DNA of 64,000 bases, from contig NZ_CP015910.2 in the NCBI RefSeq assembly GCF_001676785.2, positions 434,001-498,000 on the forward strand. The letters are read 5' to 3'. Source of the DNA: Brachyspira hyodysenteriae ATCC 27164. Lineage in GTDB: Bacteria; Spirochaetota; Brachyspiria; Brachyspirales; Brachyspiraceae. Below the pieces are notes generated by a model, which searched no databases, was not told the DNA's origin, and saw only the letters and a list, made by a program, of their open reading frames with translations. Each line of letters begins with the position of its first letter. The stretch's first letter is position 1. The position numbers were made by a program, and so were the translations under genes. Positions 9,256-20,400 of the stretch are shown here, piece by piece.

Positions 9256-10731
9256 TTATCTTAGATCATGTTTTTTTACTCTAGCATCTGCTATATGCTG
9301 ATTTTCCCATTCTATTTGAATTAGATTCATTCTTTGCATAGATAATTCTCTTTTAACAGCATTTTTAGTAGCAGCATCTAAAGTAGTTAAAGTAGCCATA
9401 TTTGGTTTTTCTTCAGAAACTAATCTTATAACAGCCACACCATTATCCAATTTTATAACATCGCTTACTTGATTAGTCTGCATGGAGAAAACATGCATAT
9501 AGAAAGATTCAGTAGTAGAATCAGGTATAATAGCTCCTTCAGCAGTATTTAGTCTTCCCTGATTATAAGAGAAAGGTTGAGCTGGTTTATAATATTTTAT
9601 AAGTCCATTTCCATTTAATCTTGCTAAATTATTAACATTAGCAACAGCAGCTTTCAATACTTCAGCCTGTTTTGTTTTTTCAGCTTCTAAAAGAGTATTC
9701 ATATTGGCATTCAAATATTCTCTTCTTAAAACTTCTTTGTTAACATCAGTATATTTTTCAGGTATTCTAATATCATTAACTAATACAATATAATAGTATC
9801 CATTTGCATATATAGGCTGTAAAAGGTTGCTTCCCTTAGTATTATTGTTGTTGGCAAAAATTTTATTAGCAAAATCTTCATTAGGCATCTGCATTCTTGT
9901 AAGATATCCTAATTTATAATTGTTAGTATCAAAACTTTTTTCCATAGCTGTTTTTTCAAATAAACTTATATCAGCTTTTAAACTTTTATATAAATTATCA
10001 GCTACTCCGCCGCTTTGAGTTATTATCCAAGAAATATCAGCCTGAGCAAAATTAGTTTTATTATCTGTAAAATACTTTTCTAAATCAGCATCAGCTACTT
10101 GATTAGACTGTACTATTTCAGAAGCATTTATATAAACCATTTCAATATCTCTTTTTGTAAGATTTTTTTTGTATTCTCTTTGCATTTCTAAATCATTTAA
10201 TTTTACAGAAGTAAATAATTCAGCAGAAACAGTTTGTGCCAATATATCTTCTTTTAAATCTTTTTCTATTTTTACTTTCTCAGACTGAGAAGAATTTTTT
10301 ATGAATGATTCATAAGCCATTTGATTATAAACACCATTAGTATCTATGAATTGGCTTTTCATAGCTTCTACTACAAAATTATCGCTTACATTTATATTTT
10401 TTCTTGCTACATCATTTAACAGCATAGTAGAAACGGCTCTTCTGAATGCCAAATCTTCTATGTAAGTATACATTTCATTATTTATTTGTATTCCTAATTG
10501 CTGATAATATCCTTCTATTTGTCTGAAAGCTCTACCATAAGGACTAGTGCTTGTATAATATATAGGTTTTCCATTAACAGAACCTATAGTAGGAGTTTTC
10601 TGACTTCCTCTAGTATCAACTACCAAGAAATAAATTATCAAAAGTATTGAAACTGCTGATACTCCTAGCCATTGTAAAGTTTTTATTACTGGGCTTTTCT
10701 TTTTAGGTACAAACTTTTTATTAGATGACAT
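9256..10731 (-). CDS. SurA/PpiD-like membrane-anchored periplasmic foldase
   Basis: A 491-residue protein with a Lys-rich cytoplasmic start, one transmembrane anchor (about residues 20-39, QWLGVSAVSILLIIYFLVV) and a periplasmic remainder. Residues 60-190 look like the SurA/PpiD N-terminal chaperone region (AFRRAVSTMLLNDVARKNINVSD, VEAMKSQFID). The part from about 215 to 330 has a degenerate parvulin-like layout (ADLEKYFTDNKTNF..., LYKSLKADISLFEKTAMEKS, IYANGYYYIVLV), so peptidyl-prolyl isomerase activity is uncertain. In Gram-negative bacteria such proteins help outer-membrane and secreted proteins fold. The gene is single, with AAGGA before the ATG. Confidence 0.8.
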   Translation of the reverse strand: MSSNKKFVPKKKSPVIKTLQWLGVSAVSILLIIYFLVVDTRGSQKTPTIGSVNGKPIYYTSTSPYGRAFRQIEGYYQQLGIQINNEMYTYIEDLAFRRAVSTMLLNDVARKNINVSDNFVVEAMKSQFIDTNGVYNQMAYESFIKNSSQSEKVKIEKDLKEDILAQTVSAELFTSVKLNDLEMQREYKKNLTKRDIEMVYINASEIVQSNQVADADLEKYFTDNKTNFAQADISWIITQSGGVADNLYKSLKADISLFEKTAMEKSFDTNNYKLGYLTRMQMPNEDFANKIFANNNNTKGSNLLQPIYANGYYYIVLVNDIRIPEKYTDVNKEVLRREYLNANMNTLLEAEKTKQAEVLKAAVANVNNLARLNGNGLIKYYKPAQPFSYNQGRLNTAEGAIIPDSTTESFYMHVFSMQTNQVSDVIKLDNGVAVIRLVSEEKPNMATLTTLDAATKNAVKRELSMQRMNLIQIEWENQHIADARVKKHDLR

Positions 10732-10849
10732 TATATATATCCTTAATTCTTTATTAAAAAATTATATTATAATTTAATAATTATATAAGAAGAGTTTAAA
10801 AAATTCAAGTTTTTATAAAATTAAATTTTACTATTGATAAGCTCTATAT

Positions 10850-10889
10850 AAAAAGCTGATAACCTTATTATTAAAATAAAATTATCAGC
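10850..10889 (-). terminator. Terminator after guaB
   Basis: GCTGATAA (10855-10862) and TTATCAGC (10882-10889) form an 8-bp stem; read on the minus strand it is followed by TTTTT (A's at 10850-10854). Confidence 0.6.
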
Positions 10890-10907
10890 CTATATTTTTA
10901 TACAAAA

Positions 10908-12092
<1,185 letters not shown>

Positions 12093-12239
12093 CTATAGTA
12101 AAAATGCTTTAATTGCAATGATTTTTTATTTTTTTAATTAATATTTTCATTAAAAACATTAAAATGTATTAAATGTGTTTTACAATTATTATAGCAATGT
12201 AAAATTCATGCAATTTTTTTATTTTTTAAGTAAAATATA

Positions 12240-12268
12240 TTTACAAAATAGAGATAATATATTATACT
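12240..12268 (+). promoter_or_regulatory. Promoter for the HD-GYP-like gene
   Basis: TTTACA (12240-12245), 17 bp, TATACT (12263-12268), ending 42 bp before the start codon. The rest of the intergenic stretch 12030-12239 is plain AT-rich DNA. Confidence 0.55.
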
Positions 12269-12310
12269 ATAATTGTAAAGAAAGTTTACTAAGTGTGAAG
12301 GAGGTAAATT

Positions 12311-13402
12311 ATGACTATGACAATAAAAGATAAGAATTTACTTGATGCATATAAGATTTATTTTAATCATGATAATTTGAATGATTTTTCTAATGTAAAA
12401 AGAAATTATATATTATCTTCACTAATCAAAGAAGTAAAAACTATAAATTCCAAAAAAGAGAGTATAACTGATAAAGAAATAGAAACTATTTATGATATAT
12501 TAATAAAACTTTCCATTATGGCAAGAATAGATTTGATTATGTCTATGAAAAGCATAAAAAATAAGGATACATCATTCATAAGCGGTATAAAACGTTCTAG
12601 AGATGTTATAGATTATGCTTTGAAAGTGATTATAAAATTATTGTATAAACTTGATGAACAGCAGATTATTTCATGTTATTCAAATAAGTTCATTGATAAT
12701 GACAGTATATCACATACTAGCAGAGTATTTATTATTGCTGTAAGATTTATGAAATATTACAATAGCAGTATAAATAATAATGTTGTATCTAATATAAAGA
12801 AAAAATTTAAAAATAGATATGCTAAATATTATAAAAATGTATTAAGAAAATTTAATATCAGTAAAAAAATAACAAGATTAGAGCATGTATACAAAAGCGG
12901 TTTAAGAGATATTTTATTTAATGAGCTTGTTAATATTGCTATAGCCGCATTTTGGCATGATATATCAAATTTATTTAATAATTATAATAAAGATTATAAT
13001 ACTTCAAAATGCTATTCATATTTAAAGCATTTTATAAGATATAATTATGATATATCATTAACAGTAGGGCTTCATAATGAATATTACGGATATGGAAGCG
13101 GAGTATTTTTGAATTATTATAATACTATCATCAATTCAAATACACTTTTTGCTCCTAATTATATTGTAAGTTTTGATTATAATGATACTTTGAGATTAAA
13201 CAGCGTATCATATTTTCCTTCAAAAGTTCTTGAAATAATAGATTTATTTGATAGAATAACTTATTCCGATAATCCATTAAATGATGAAGATGCTTTGTCA
13301 TTTATTAGTGATAATTATTTAGAGAAAGAAGTAAAAGTAGATCCTATAATTTTTGATATATTTTCTTCTTTTGTATCTGATAATATGAAATTAATAGCTT
13401 AA
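12311..13402 (+). CDS. Divergent HD-GYP-like protein
   Basis: A 363-residue cytoplasmic protein whose second half follows the spacing of HD-GYP cyclic-di-GMP phosphodiesterases. H135 in SHTSRVFIIAVRFMKYY resembles the first helix His, H216-D217 in AAFWHDIS is the HD pair, H255 in GLHNEYYGYGSG stands where HHExxDGxGYP is expected, and FPSKVLEIIDLFDRITY matches the later helix I-x-x-D-x-x-D/A. Several canonical residues are changed (HH to LH, E to N, D to Y, YP to SG), so catalysis may be altered or lost. The first 120 residues are helical and unrecognised. A GGAGG ribosome site precedes the start, and a terminator follows. The assignment rests on motif spacing by eye. Confidence 0.55.
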   Translation: MTMTIKDKNLLDAYKIYFNHDNLNDFSNVKRNYILSSLIKEVKTINSKKESITDKEIETIYDILIKLSIMARIDLIMSMKSIKNKDTSFISGIKRSRDVIDYALKVIIKLLYKLDEQQIISCYSNKFIDNDSISHTSRVFIIAVRFMKYYNSSINNNVVSNIKKKFKNRYAKYYKNVLRKFNISKKITRLEHVYKSGLRDILFNELVNIAIAAFWHDISNLFNNYNKDYNTSKCYSYLKHFIRYNYDISLTVGLHNEYYGYGSGVFLNYYNTIINSNTLFAPNYIVSFDYNDTLRLNSVSYFPSKVLEIIDLFDRITYSDNPLNDEDALSFISDNYLEKEVKVDPIIFDIFSSFVSDNMKLIA

Positions 13403-13421
13403 TAATATACCTTGTAAAAGA

Positions 13422-13455
13422 AAAGAGAGGGAAATAATTTCCCCCTCTTTTTTTA
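13422..13455. terminator. Terminator between convergent genes
   Basis: AAAGAGAGGGAAA (13422-13434) pairs with TTTCCCCCTCTTT (13438-13450) with one mismatch, then a T tract. Confidence 0.82.
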
Positions 13456-13479
13456 TTAAAAAAATATAAATTCTAAAAA

Positions 13480-14016
13480 TTAGAAGTTTTCAACACGTAC
13501 TTCAAAGAATTTTTTAGCATGTTTACAAACTGGGCAAAGTTCAGGAGCTTCTTCGCTTTCAACGATGAAACCGCAGTTTCTACATTTCCATTGAACTTTA
13601 GTAGCTTTTTTGAAAACGCTTCCGCTTTTTACAGCTTCTCTTAATTTAGCATATCTTTCTCTGTGTTCTTTTTCAACATCACCGATTAATTTCATAGAAC
13701 GAGCTATTTCTTCAAAACCCTCTTCAGTAGCTTCTTTAGCCATTCTTGGGTACATATTTTCGTACTCTTCGTTTTCACCTTCCCAAGCAGCTTGTAAGTT
13801 TTGAAGAGTATCACCTATACCGTTAAGATATTTGAAGTGTATTTTAGCATGTTCTCTTTCATTTTCAGCTGTTTCAAGGAAAATAGCAGCGATTTGCTCA
13901 TAACCTTCATTTCTTGCTACGCTAGCAAAATAAGTATATTTGTTTCTAGCCATAGATTCGCCAGCAAAAGCTTCATTTAAGTTTTTTTCTGTTTTTGTAC
14001 CTTTTAAATCCTTCAT
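13480..14016 (-). CDS. rbr: Rubrerythrin
   Basis: A 178-residue non-haem iron protein that reduces hydrogen peroxide in the cytoplasm of anaerobes. The ferritin-like diiron domain (about 1-135) shows the Glu-rich helices NLNEAFAGESMARNKYTYFA, LETAENEREHAKIHF and ARSMKLIGDVEKEHRERYAKL. The C-terminal rubredoxin-like domain has CRNCG and CPVC, a Cys4 iron site. It lies 45 bp after the Fe-SOD gene with its own AGGAG site and is probably co-transcribed. Codon use is richer in AAC, TTC and CGT-type codons than neighbours, as in strongly expressed genes. Confidence 0.96.
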   Translation of the reverse strand: MKDLKGTKTEKNLNEAFAGESMARNKYTYFASVARNEGYEQIAAIFLETAENEREHAKIHFKYLNGIGDTLQNLQAAWEGENEEYENMYPRMAKEATEEGFEEIARSMKLIGDVEKEHRERYAKLREAVKSGSVFKKATKVQWKCRNCGFIVESEEAPELCPVCKHAKKFFEVRVENF

Positions 14017-14061
14017 TTTAATTCTCCTAAAAAAATATATAAATAATTAGTTTAAACTATA

Positions 14062-14658
14062 TTATTTAGCAAGTTTAATTCTTTCAGCAACATAGTCCCA
14101 ATTTACTAAATGATCAACAAAAGTAGTTAAGAAATCAGGTCTTCTGTTCTGATAATCTAAATAATATGCGTGTTCCCAAACATCGCAAGTTAAAACACCA
14201 TGTACTTTATCAGCAACAGGGTTCATAGCATTAGCATATTTTCTAACTTCTAATTTACCATTGTTAATTACAAGCCAAACCCAGCCAGAACCGAATTGAG
14301 TTTTACCGCCAGTAGTGAAAGCTTCTTTGAAAGCATCAAAAGAACCGAAATCTGCTTCGATTTTTGATTTTACTTCAGCAGGTATGGCAACATCTTTTTT
14401 AAGCATTTTAAAGAATTCTTCATGGTTATAAACCTGACCTGCATTATTAAATACAGCTTGTTTATCAGCATTGTTATGAGATAAAGTGATTAATTCTTCA
14501 ATGCTTTTTCCCTGTAATGATGAATCCTTAGATACTAAATCATTAAGAGTTGTTACATAAGTGTTTAAGTGTTTTCCATGATGGAAATCCAATGTGTTAG
14601 AAGACATATATGGTGCTAAATCTTCTTTTCCATAAGGTAATTTCATTAGATCAAACAT
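14062..14658 (-). CDS. sodB: Superoxide dismutase, iron type
   Basis: Converts superoxide to hydrogen peroxide and oxygen; the peroxide could then go to rubrerythrin encoded next. The 198-residue sequence has the Fe/Mn family features: LPYGKEDLAPYMSSNTLDFHHGKH, FNNAGQVYNHEEFF, QFGSGWVWLV and the DVWEHAYYLDYQN signature. The Gln in NNAGQ is the iron-type outer-sphere residue and no C-terminal-domain Gln is seen, which favours iron. The promoter at 14690-14717 and GAAGGAG precede the ATG. ATG at 14658 is used; the second Met (residue 5) is an alternative. Confidence 0.95.
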   Translation of the reverse strand: MFDLMKLPYGKEDLAPYMSSNTLDFHHGKHLNTYVTTLNDLVSKDSSLQGKSIEELITLSHNNADKQAVFNNAGQVYNHEEFFKMLKKDVAIPAEVKSKIEADFGSFDAFKEAFTTGGKTQFGSGWVWLVINNGKLEVRKYANAMNPVADKVHGVLTCDVWEHAYYLDYQNRRPDFLTTFVDHLVNWDYVAERIKLAK

Positions 14659-14689
14659 ACATTTTACTCCTTCATTTTATTTTAAATAA

Positions 14690-14717
14690 ATAATAAACTA
14701 TTTTAAATTAATGTCAA
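14690..14717 (-). promoter_or_regulatory. Promoter of the sod-rbr transcript
   Basis: On the minus strand TTGACA (14712-14717), 16 bp, TATTAT (14690-14695), 32 bp before the SOD start. Confidence 0.65.
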
Positions 14718-14770
14718 GCATTTATTAAATAATAAGAAAGTTTTATTAGTAAAAATTACTATTAATAAAT

Positions 14771-14798
14771 AAAGGCACACCAAAAATGGTATGCCTTT
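14771..14798 (-). terminator. Terminator after the secreted Thr/Glu-rich protein gene
   Basis: AAAGGCACACCA (14771-14782) with TGGTATGCCTTT (14787-14798). The single mismatch becomes a G-U pair only on the minus strand, which fits its use by the gene ending at 14823. Confidence 0.75.
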
Positions 14799-14822
14799 AA
14801 ATTAGTTTTCTTATTTTTTTAA

Positions 14823-15872
14823 TTAGTTAGCAGCATCAGTAGTTTCTGTTTCTGTAGTAGCTGTTGTGTCAGTAGTAGTTCCTGGAGCTGCTGCTTCGTT
14901 TTCATAATCTCTGTAAACAGGCATTTTTTCTCTGCTTAATACTTCGCTTTCAGTTTGACCATAAACAAATCCTAATTCATCATAGTATTTAGCATAAGTA
15001 GTTCTAAATCTTTCAGAAGTAGTATATAAAACTTTATGGTATTTAGTTATTAACAATTTATATTTAGCAGTTTTAATATTTTCATCAGCTGTTTTTAAAG
15101 TAGTTAAATCCCAAAGATTATTGAACATTTCATTTAAGAAATAAACTTTACTTACATCGCTGTTCTGATTGATAGTAGCTAAATTGTAGTTAACACCTGC
15201 TAAATAAGTGTTTAACATAATCAATTTTTGAGCATCATTTTCACCTGATAATTCATTATTTAAAGCATTCATTAAATGGAATCTGCTTTTTGCATAATAT
15301 CCAGCAGTACCTTTAAATAGATTCAAAATACCAGCATAAAGATTTAATTCATAATCAGCTTGTTTTAATTCATTAGTTTTTCCAAGTATTTCATAAATAG
15401 GCTTTATATCATCATAAAGTTTGAAAGATTTATCTAATTCATGAAGAGCTATATCTATATTATTATCATTAGCTAATGGGTTAGCTACTAAATCATAGTA
15501 ATAAACAGCGTTATAGAACATTTCATTAGTATCAGTGAAATTAACATTAGTATAACGCTCTAATATTTTATTAGCTTTGTAAAGTACTCTAAATAAATAA
15601 TCTTCTCTCATTTTTGTAAGATTAGTTTGAAGAAGATTGTATTCTTTATCAAGAGCAACATCATCAGTATTTCTTAAATCAGTGAAAGAAGGACCAAAAG
15701 ATGTTATTTCACCTACAGTGTTAGTTCCTGTAGATTCTTGATTTTCAGTTGTAGTTCCAGCAGTAGTTTCTGTTGTTTCAGTAGCAGTAGTATCTGCTGT
15801 AGTTTCATCCTGAGCGTATACTGGGCTTAACGCTAGAATCATTACGCTTAATACAAGAAATAGTTTTTTCAT
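14823..15872 (-). CDS. Secreted Thr/Glu-rich protein of unknown function
   Basis: I do not recognise a family. The 349-residue product starts with a clear signal peptide (MKKLFLVLSVMILALSPVYAQ, cleavage after about residue 20). A Thr/Glu/Ala-rich low-complexity segment follows to about residue 50, then a helical body of about 270 residues with many Tyr, Asn and Leu (KANKILERYTNVNF, YYDLVANPLA, YAGILNLFKGTAGYYAKSRFHLMNALN), which could be a TPR-like or other all-helical fold, and a second Thr-rich tail. There is no lipobox, so a periplasmic or surface location is inferred. It starts 9 bp after the delta' gene with AGGAG inside the end of that gene, so the two are an operon. Confidence 0.7.
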   Translation of the reverse strand: MKKLFLVLSVMILALSPVYAQDETTADTTATETTETTAGTTTENQESTGTNTVGEITSFGPSFTDLRNTDDVALDKEYNLLQTNLTKMREDYLFRVLYKANKILERYTNVNFTDTNEMFYNAVYYYDLVANPLANDNNIDIALHELDKSFKLYDDIKPIYEILGKTNELKQADYELNLYAGILNLFKGTAGYYAKSRFHLMNALNNELSGENDAQKLIMLNTYLAGVNYNLATINQNSDVSKVYFLNEMFNNLWDLTTLKTADENIKTAKYKLLITKYHKVLYTTSERFRTTYAKYYDELGFVYGQTESEVLSREKMPVYRDYENEAAAPGTTTDTTATTETETTDAAN

Positions 15873-15881
15873 GTATAACTC

Positions 15882-17276
15882 CTATATGTTTTTATTATAA
15901 TTGTGTAACCAAGTATAAATGTTGCCTAAAGTTTTATAAAGCAGCATTTTAGGTTGAGTATTTGTATTAATTAGGGTATTGATTGTAGAATCTAATTCAT
16001 CAATAGTCCATACAATACTTTCATCTGAAATAGAACTAGGAAATATATAATCTCTATTTTCTATTTCAAGATATTTATCTTCTAAAGACTTTTTTAAAAT
16101 ATTAATCATTTCTCTAAAAGCATCAATTATCTCATAGTCTCCGTCACTTAATAATGTGGTAAGTGAGGCTACTTGAGATGGATTGTTATTTAAAGCAGCG
16201 TCCATAAAAGATAATAATACTTTGTATATATTATCGCTTGTATTTGATTTTTTGTCAAGTACATATTTTACTGCTTTAGCTACACTTCCATAAGAATTTT
16301 CTAGTGCTAGGGCTGCTTTTTCCTCATTTAGTCTTAATCTCTTCATTAATATGGATCTTAAAGTATTTTCTGACAAAGGTGAAAATTTTAGCTCCATCAT
16401 ACGAGATCTTAAAGGTTTCATGCCGTCTTGCACTAATTTATTAGTATCAGAAGTAATTAGAATAAATATATTATTGTCGGAAGGCTCTTCTAAAGTACGT
16501 AAAAATATATTAGGAGCCCTCTTATCCATTAATTCTATGCCCTCTATAATAATAATTCTCTTATTTGATATTCTCGGCTTTCTATACGTTAATTCTATAA
16601 TATTTCTTACCGTATCAAGAGGAATTACTGTATGTATTATGTTATAATATATTTTTTTTAAAGCACTAAAGAAATCTCCTTCTATTGAAATTTTCTTCTT
16701 TCCGCCTTTATTTTTGGCTATATTCAAAGCTTCTTTTGATTTATTTCTGAATATTGAATCTATAAACTCAACATTATCTGCATTTAATTCATTTAAAGTG
16801 TAGTTTACAGCTAAATAATATGGTTCTATTAGGGCATATCTTGAAGTTTCTTTCTTGCTTCCAAGCATATATTCTTTTGGTTCGCTTGTAGGATAATTAT
16901 CATAACTATCAAAAAGCATAGATTCTACTTTATACAGTATAGAACGGCATGCAGAATAAAAATTATTAAATAAATGCGGAAGTTTATACTCTAAATATTG
17001 ATTAAAATAAAGCTCTGCATTTCTAAACCTTTCATCTGTACCTGCTACTATAACATCAGGGTGTTTGTATTGATCTATCATTTTACAGGATTTACATTCA
17101 TCGCAATAAGTTCCGTTTCCTCTCTCACAGCATATAGCTTTAGCATAATTCAAAGCACTTTCAAATTTTCCAATCCCTTCATCTCCGTAAAAGAGGTATG
17201 CATGATGAAGCCTGCCGCTTTTATATATTCCTGACATTATTTTAAGCGGAGTTGTTTGTCCCAATACTTTAGCCAA
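15882..17276 (-). CDS. holB: DNA polymerase III subunit delta' with internal insertion
   Basis: Delta' is part of the clamp loader that places the beta clamp on DNA. The N-terminus has the RFC-like LGQTTPLKIMSGIYKSGRLHHAYLFYGDEGIGK, a degenerate P-loop (GDEGIGKF, no Ser/Thr), and a zinc module C-x8-C-x2-C-x2-C in CCERGNGTYCDECKSC. IIIIEGIELMDKRAPNIFLRTLEEP and ITSDTNKLVQDGMKPLRSR match the sensor region. At 464 residues it is over 100 longer than the E. coli protein, because of an extra block of about 110 residues (roughly 95-205) after the zinc module. The start is a TTG at 17276 with AGAGG 7 nt upstream. DnaX was considered, but the P-loop is not functional. Confidence 0.85.
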   Translation of the reverse strand: MAKVLGQTTPLKIMSGIYKSGRLHHAYLFYGDEGIGKFESALNYAKAICCERGNGTYCDECKSCKMIDQYKHPDVIVAGTDERFRNAELYFNQYLEYKLPHLFNNFYSACRSILYKVESMLFDSYDNYPTSEPKEYMLGSKKETSRYALIEPYYLAVNYTLNELNADNVEFIDSIFRNKSKEALNIAKNKGGKKKISIEGDFFSALKKIYYNIIHTVIPLDTVRNIIELTYRKPRISNKRIIIIEGIELMDKRAPNIFLRTLEEPSDNNIFILITSDTNKLVQDGMKPLRSRMMELKFSPLSENTLRSILMKRLRLNEEKAALALENSYGSVAKAVKYVLDKKSNTSDNIYKVLLSFMDAALNNNPSQVASLTTLLSDGDYEIIDAFREMINILKKSLEDKYLEIENRDYIFPSSISDESIVWTIDELDSTINTLINTNTQPKMLLYKTLGNIYTWLHNYNKNI

Positions 17277-17450
17277 TATTAAACCTCTTGTATATTTTTT
17301 TACAGATACATGTATAAAGCATAAATAAAATTATATCAACAATAATTTTTGAGTTTTAAATTATAAGTATAATTATGACGATATTTTAGTGTTAGGTTTT
17401 TATTTTATCTATTTATTAAACATAACAATATAATTATAAGGAATATTTAA

Positions 17451-20400
17451 ATGGCTGCAAATGATGATATGACAAAAAAAGATTTAATTGAAAATGATGA
17501 GCAATCACTTGATAATAAAATTGTAAATATTTCTGAAAGACTAGATAAGTTGGAAAAAGATATAGAAAATATTTTTTCTGATGATAAGATAACAGATGAA
17601 GAAAAGGAAAATATTGTTAAAGAAATTTTACAAAATGAAGAGTTTTTAAAATCTGCAGCAGAAACTATAAATAAAGATAATTCAAAATATGATGAACTTA
17701 TAAATGAATTAAAAGAACAATTGTCTAATAGTTTTGATGATAAAATAGACGACAAAATAGAAAAAAACAATGCTAATTATAACAGCATAATGTTAGAACA
17801 GAATCTTAAAAATTTTAAAGAAATTTCTAGTTTAAGAAAAAATCAGAAAGATTTAGAAAATTCTGTTAATGATAATAATGCAAAATATGATGATATTGTC
17901 AATAATGTTAATAGTATCAATGAAAAATTAGATACTTATTCAGAAGAATATAAAAAAGAGATAGATATATTAAATACTAAATTAGAAGAATCAAAAGAAG
18001 AGCAAACTAAATTTTTAGAAGAAGAAAAAGAAAATTTAACTAGTCTCAAAGAAGAGCTATCTAATAACATTGAAGAAAAGATTGATGAGAAGATAGAAAA
18101 AAATAATGCTAATTATAACAGCATAATGCTAGAACAGAATCTTAAGAATTTTAAAGAGATTTCTAGTTTAAGAAAAAGTCAGAAAGATTTGGAAGATGGC
18201 ATAAAAGAAAATATTTCTAATATAGTTAATGCTTCTATAAGTGAAAATAATTTAAAATATGATGAAGTTATAAATAATATTAATAATAAATTAGATTCCA
18301 ATTCAGAAGAATATAAAAAAGAGATAGATATATTAAATACCAAATTAGAAGAATCAAAAGAAGAGAATATTAAATTTTTAGAAGAAGAAAAAGAAAATTT
18401 AACTAAGCTTAAAGAAGAGCTATCTAATAACATTGAAGAAAAGATTGATGAGAAGATAGAAAAAAATAATGCTAATTATAACAGCATAATGTTAGAGCAG
18501 AATCTTAAAAATTTCAAAGAGATTTCTAATTTAAGAAAAAGTCAGAAAGATTTGGAAGATGGCATAAAAGAAAATATTTCTAATATAGTTAATGCTTCTA
18601 TAAGTGAAAATAATTTGAAATATGATGAAGCTATAAATAATATCAATAATAAATTAAATACTTATTCAGAAGAATACAAAAAAGAAATATATGACTTAAA
18701 TGCTAGATTAGAAGAATCAAAAGAAGATAATGTCAAATTTTTTGAAGAAGAAAAAAGCAATTTAAAGAAAAATTATGAAGATATACTAATTGATATAAAA
18801 GATATTAATGAACAAATGGAAAGATATAAATCTATATATGATGAAAAACTTTCCACAGCAGAAAATCAATTCAGTACATTAATGTTGGATCAGAATTTAA
18901 AAAATTATAATGAGATTGATGCTTTGAAGAAAGATCATTCAGATTTAAAAGATATTGTAGAGAGAATAGATAATACAGTAAGTATAAATAGTCTAAAATA
19001 TGATGATTTAATAAATGATATTAATAATAAATTGTCAGATAATTCATTGAAATACAGAAGAGAGTTGGAGAAATTCAATACTATATTAGAAGAATCAAAA
19101 GAAGAAAATAAAAAAGATATAGATAGTTTAAATACTAAATTAGAAGAAGTAAGAGAAGAGCAGAATAAGTTTTTAGAAGAGGAGAGAGAATCTTTAACTA
19201 ATCTTAAAGAAGAACTATCTAATAATGTTGATTCAAAAATTGATGAGAAAATAGAAAAAAACAATGCTAATTACAACAGCATAATGCTAGAGCAGAATCT
19301 TAAGAATTTTAAAGAGATATCAGATTTAAGAAAAAGTCAGAAAGATTTAGAAGATAGTATAAAAGAGAGTATCTCTAATACAGTTTATGCTTCAGTAAAT
19401 GAGAATAATACAAAATACGATGAATTAATCAATCAGTTAGAAAGTAAAACAGAAGAAAATAAAAAAGATATAGATAGTCTAAATACTAAATTAGAAGAAG
19501 TAAGAGAAGAGCAGAATAAGTTTTTAGAAGAGGAGAGAGAATCTTTAAATAATCTCAAAGAAGAACTATCTAATAATGTTGATTCAAAAATCGATGAGAA
19601 AATAGAAAAGAACAATGCTAATTATAACAGCATAATGCTAGAGCAGAATCTCAAGAATTTCAAAGAGCTTTCAGATTTAAGAAAATGTCATAAAGATTTG
19701 GAAGAGAGTATAAAAGAAAATATCTCTAATACAGTTTATGCTTCAGTAAATGAGAATAATATAAAATACGATGAATTAATCAATCAGTTAGAAAATAAAA
19801 CAGAAGAAAATAAAAAAGATATAGACAGCTTAAATTCTAGATTAGAAGGAGTAAGAGAAGAACAGAATAAATTCTTAGAAGAAGAAAAAGAAACTTTAAA
19901 TAATCTCAAAGAAGAACTATCTAATAATGTTGATTCAAAAATCGATGAGAAAATAGAAAAGAACAATGCTAATTACAACAGCATAATGCTAGAGCAAAAT
20001 CTTAAGAATTTTAAAGAGATATCAGATTTAAGAAAAAGTCAGAAAGATTTGGAAGAGAGTATAAAAGAAAATATCTCTAATACAGTTTATGCTTCAGTAA
20101 ATGAGAATAATATAAAATACGATGAATTAATCAATCAGTTAGAAAATAAAACAGAAGAAAATAAAAAAGATATAGACAGCTTAAATTCTAGATTAGAAGG
20201 AGTAAGAGAAGAACAGAATAAATTCTTAGAAGAAGAAAAAGAAACTTTAAATAATCTGAAAGAAGAACTATCTAATAACATTGAAGAAAAGATTGATGAG
20301 AAAATAGAAAAAAATAATGCTAATTATAACAGCATAATGTTAGAGCAAAATCTCAAGAATTTCAAAGAGCTTTCAGATTTAAGAAAAGGTCAGAAAGATT

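Noticed and set aside
12311-13402. Confident c-di-GMP phosphodiesterase call
   Set aside because: Key residues of the HHExxDGxGYP motif are altered, so only HD-GYP-like is claimed.
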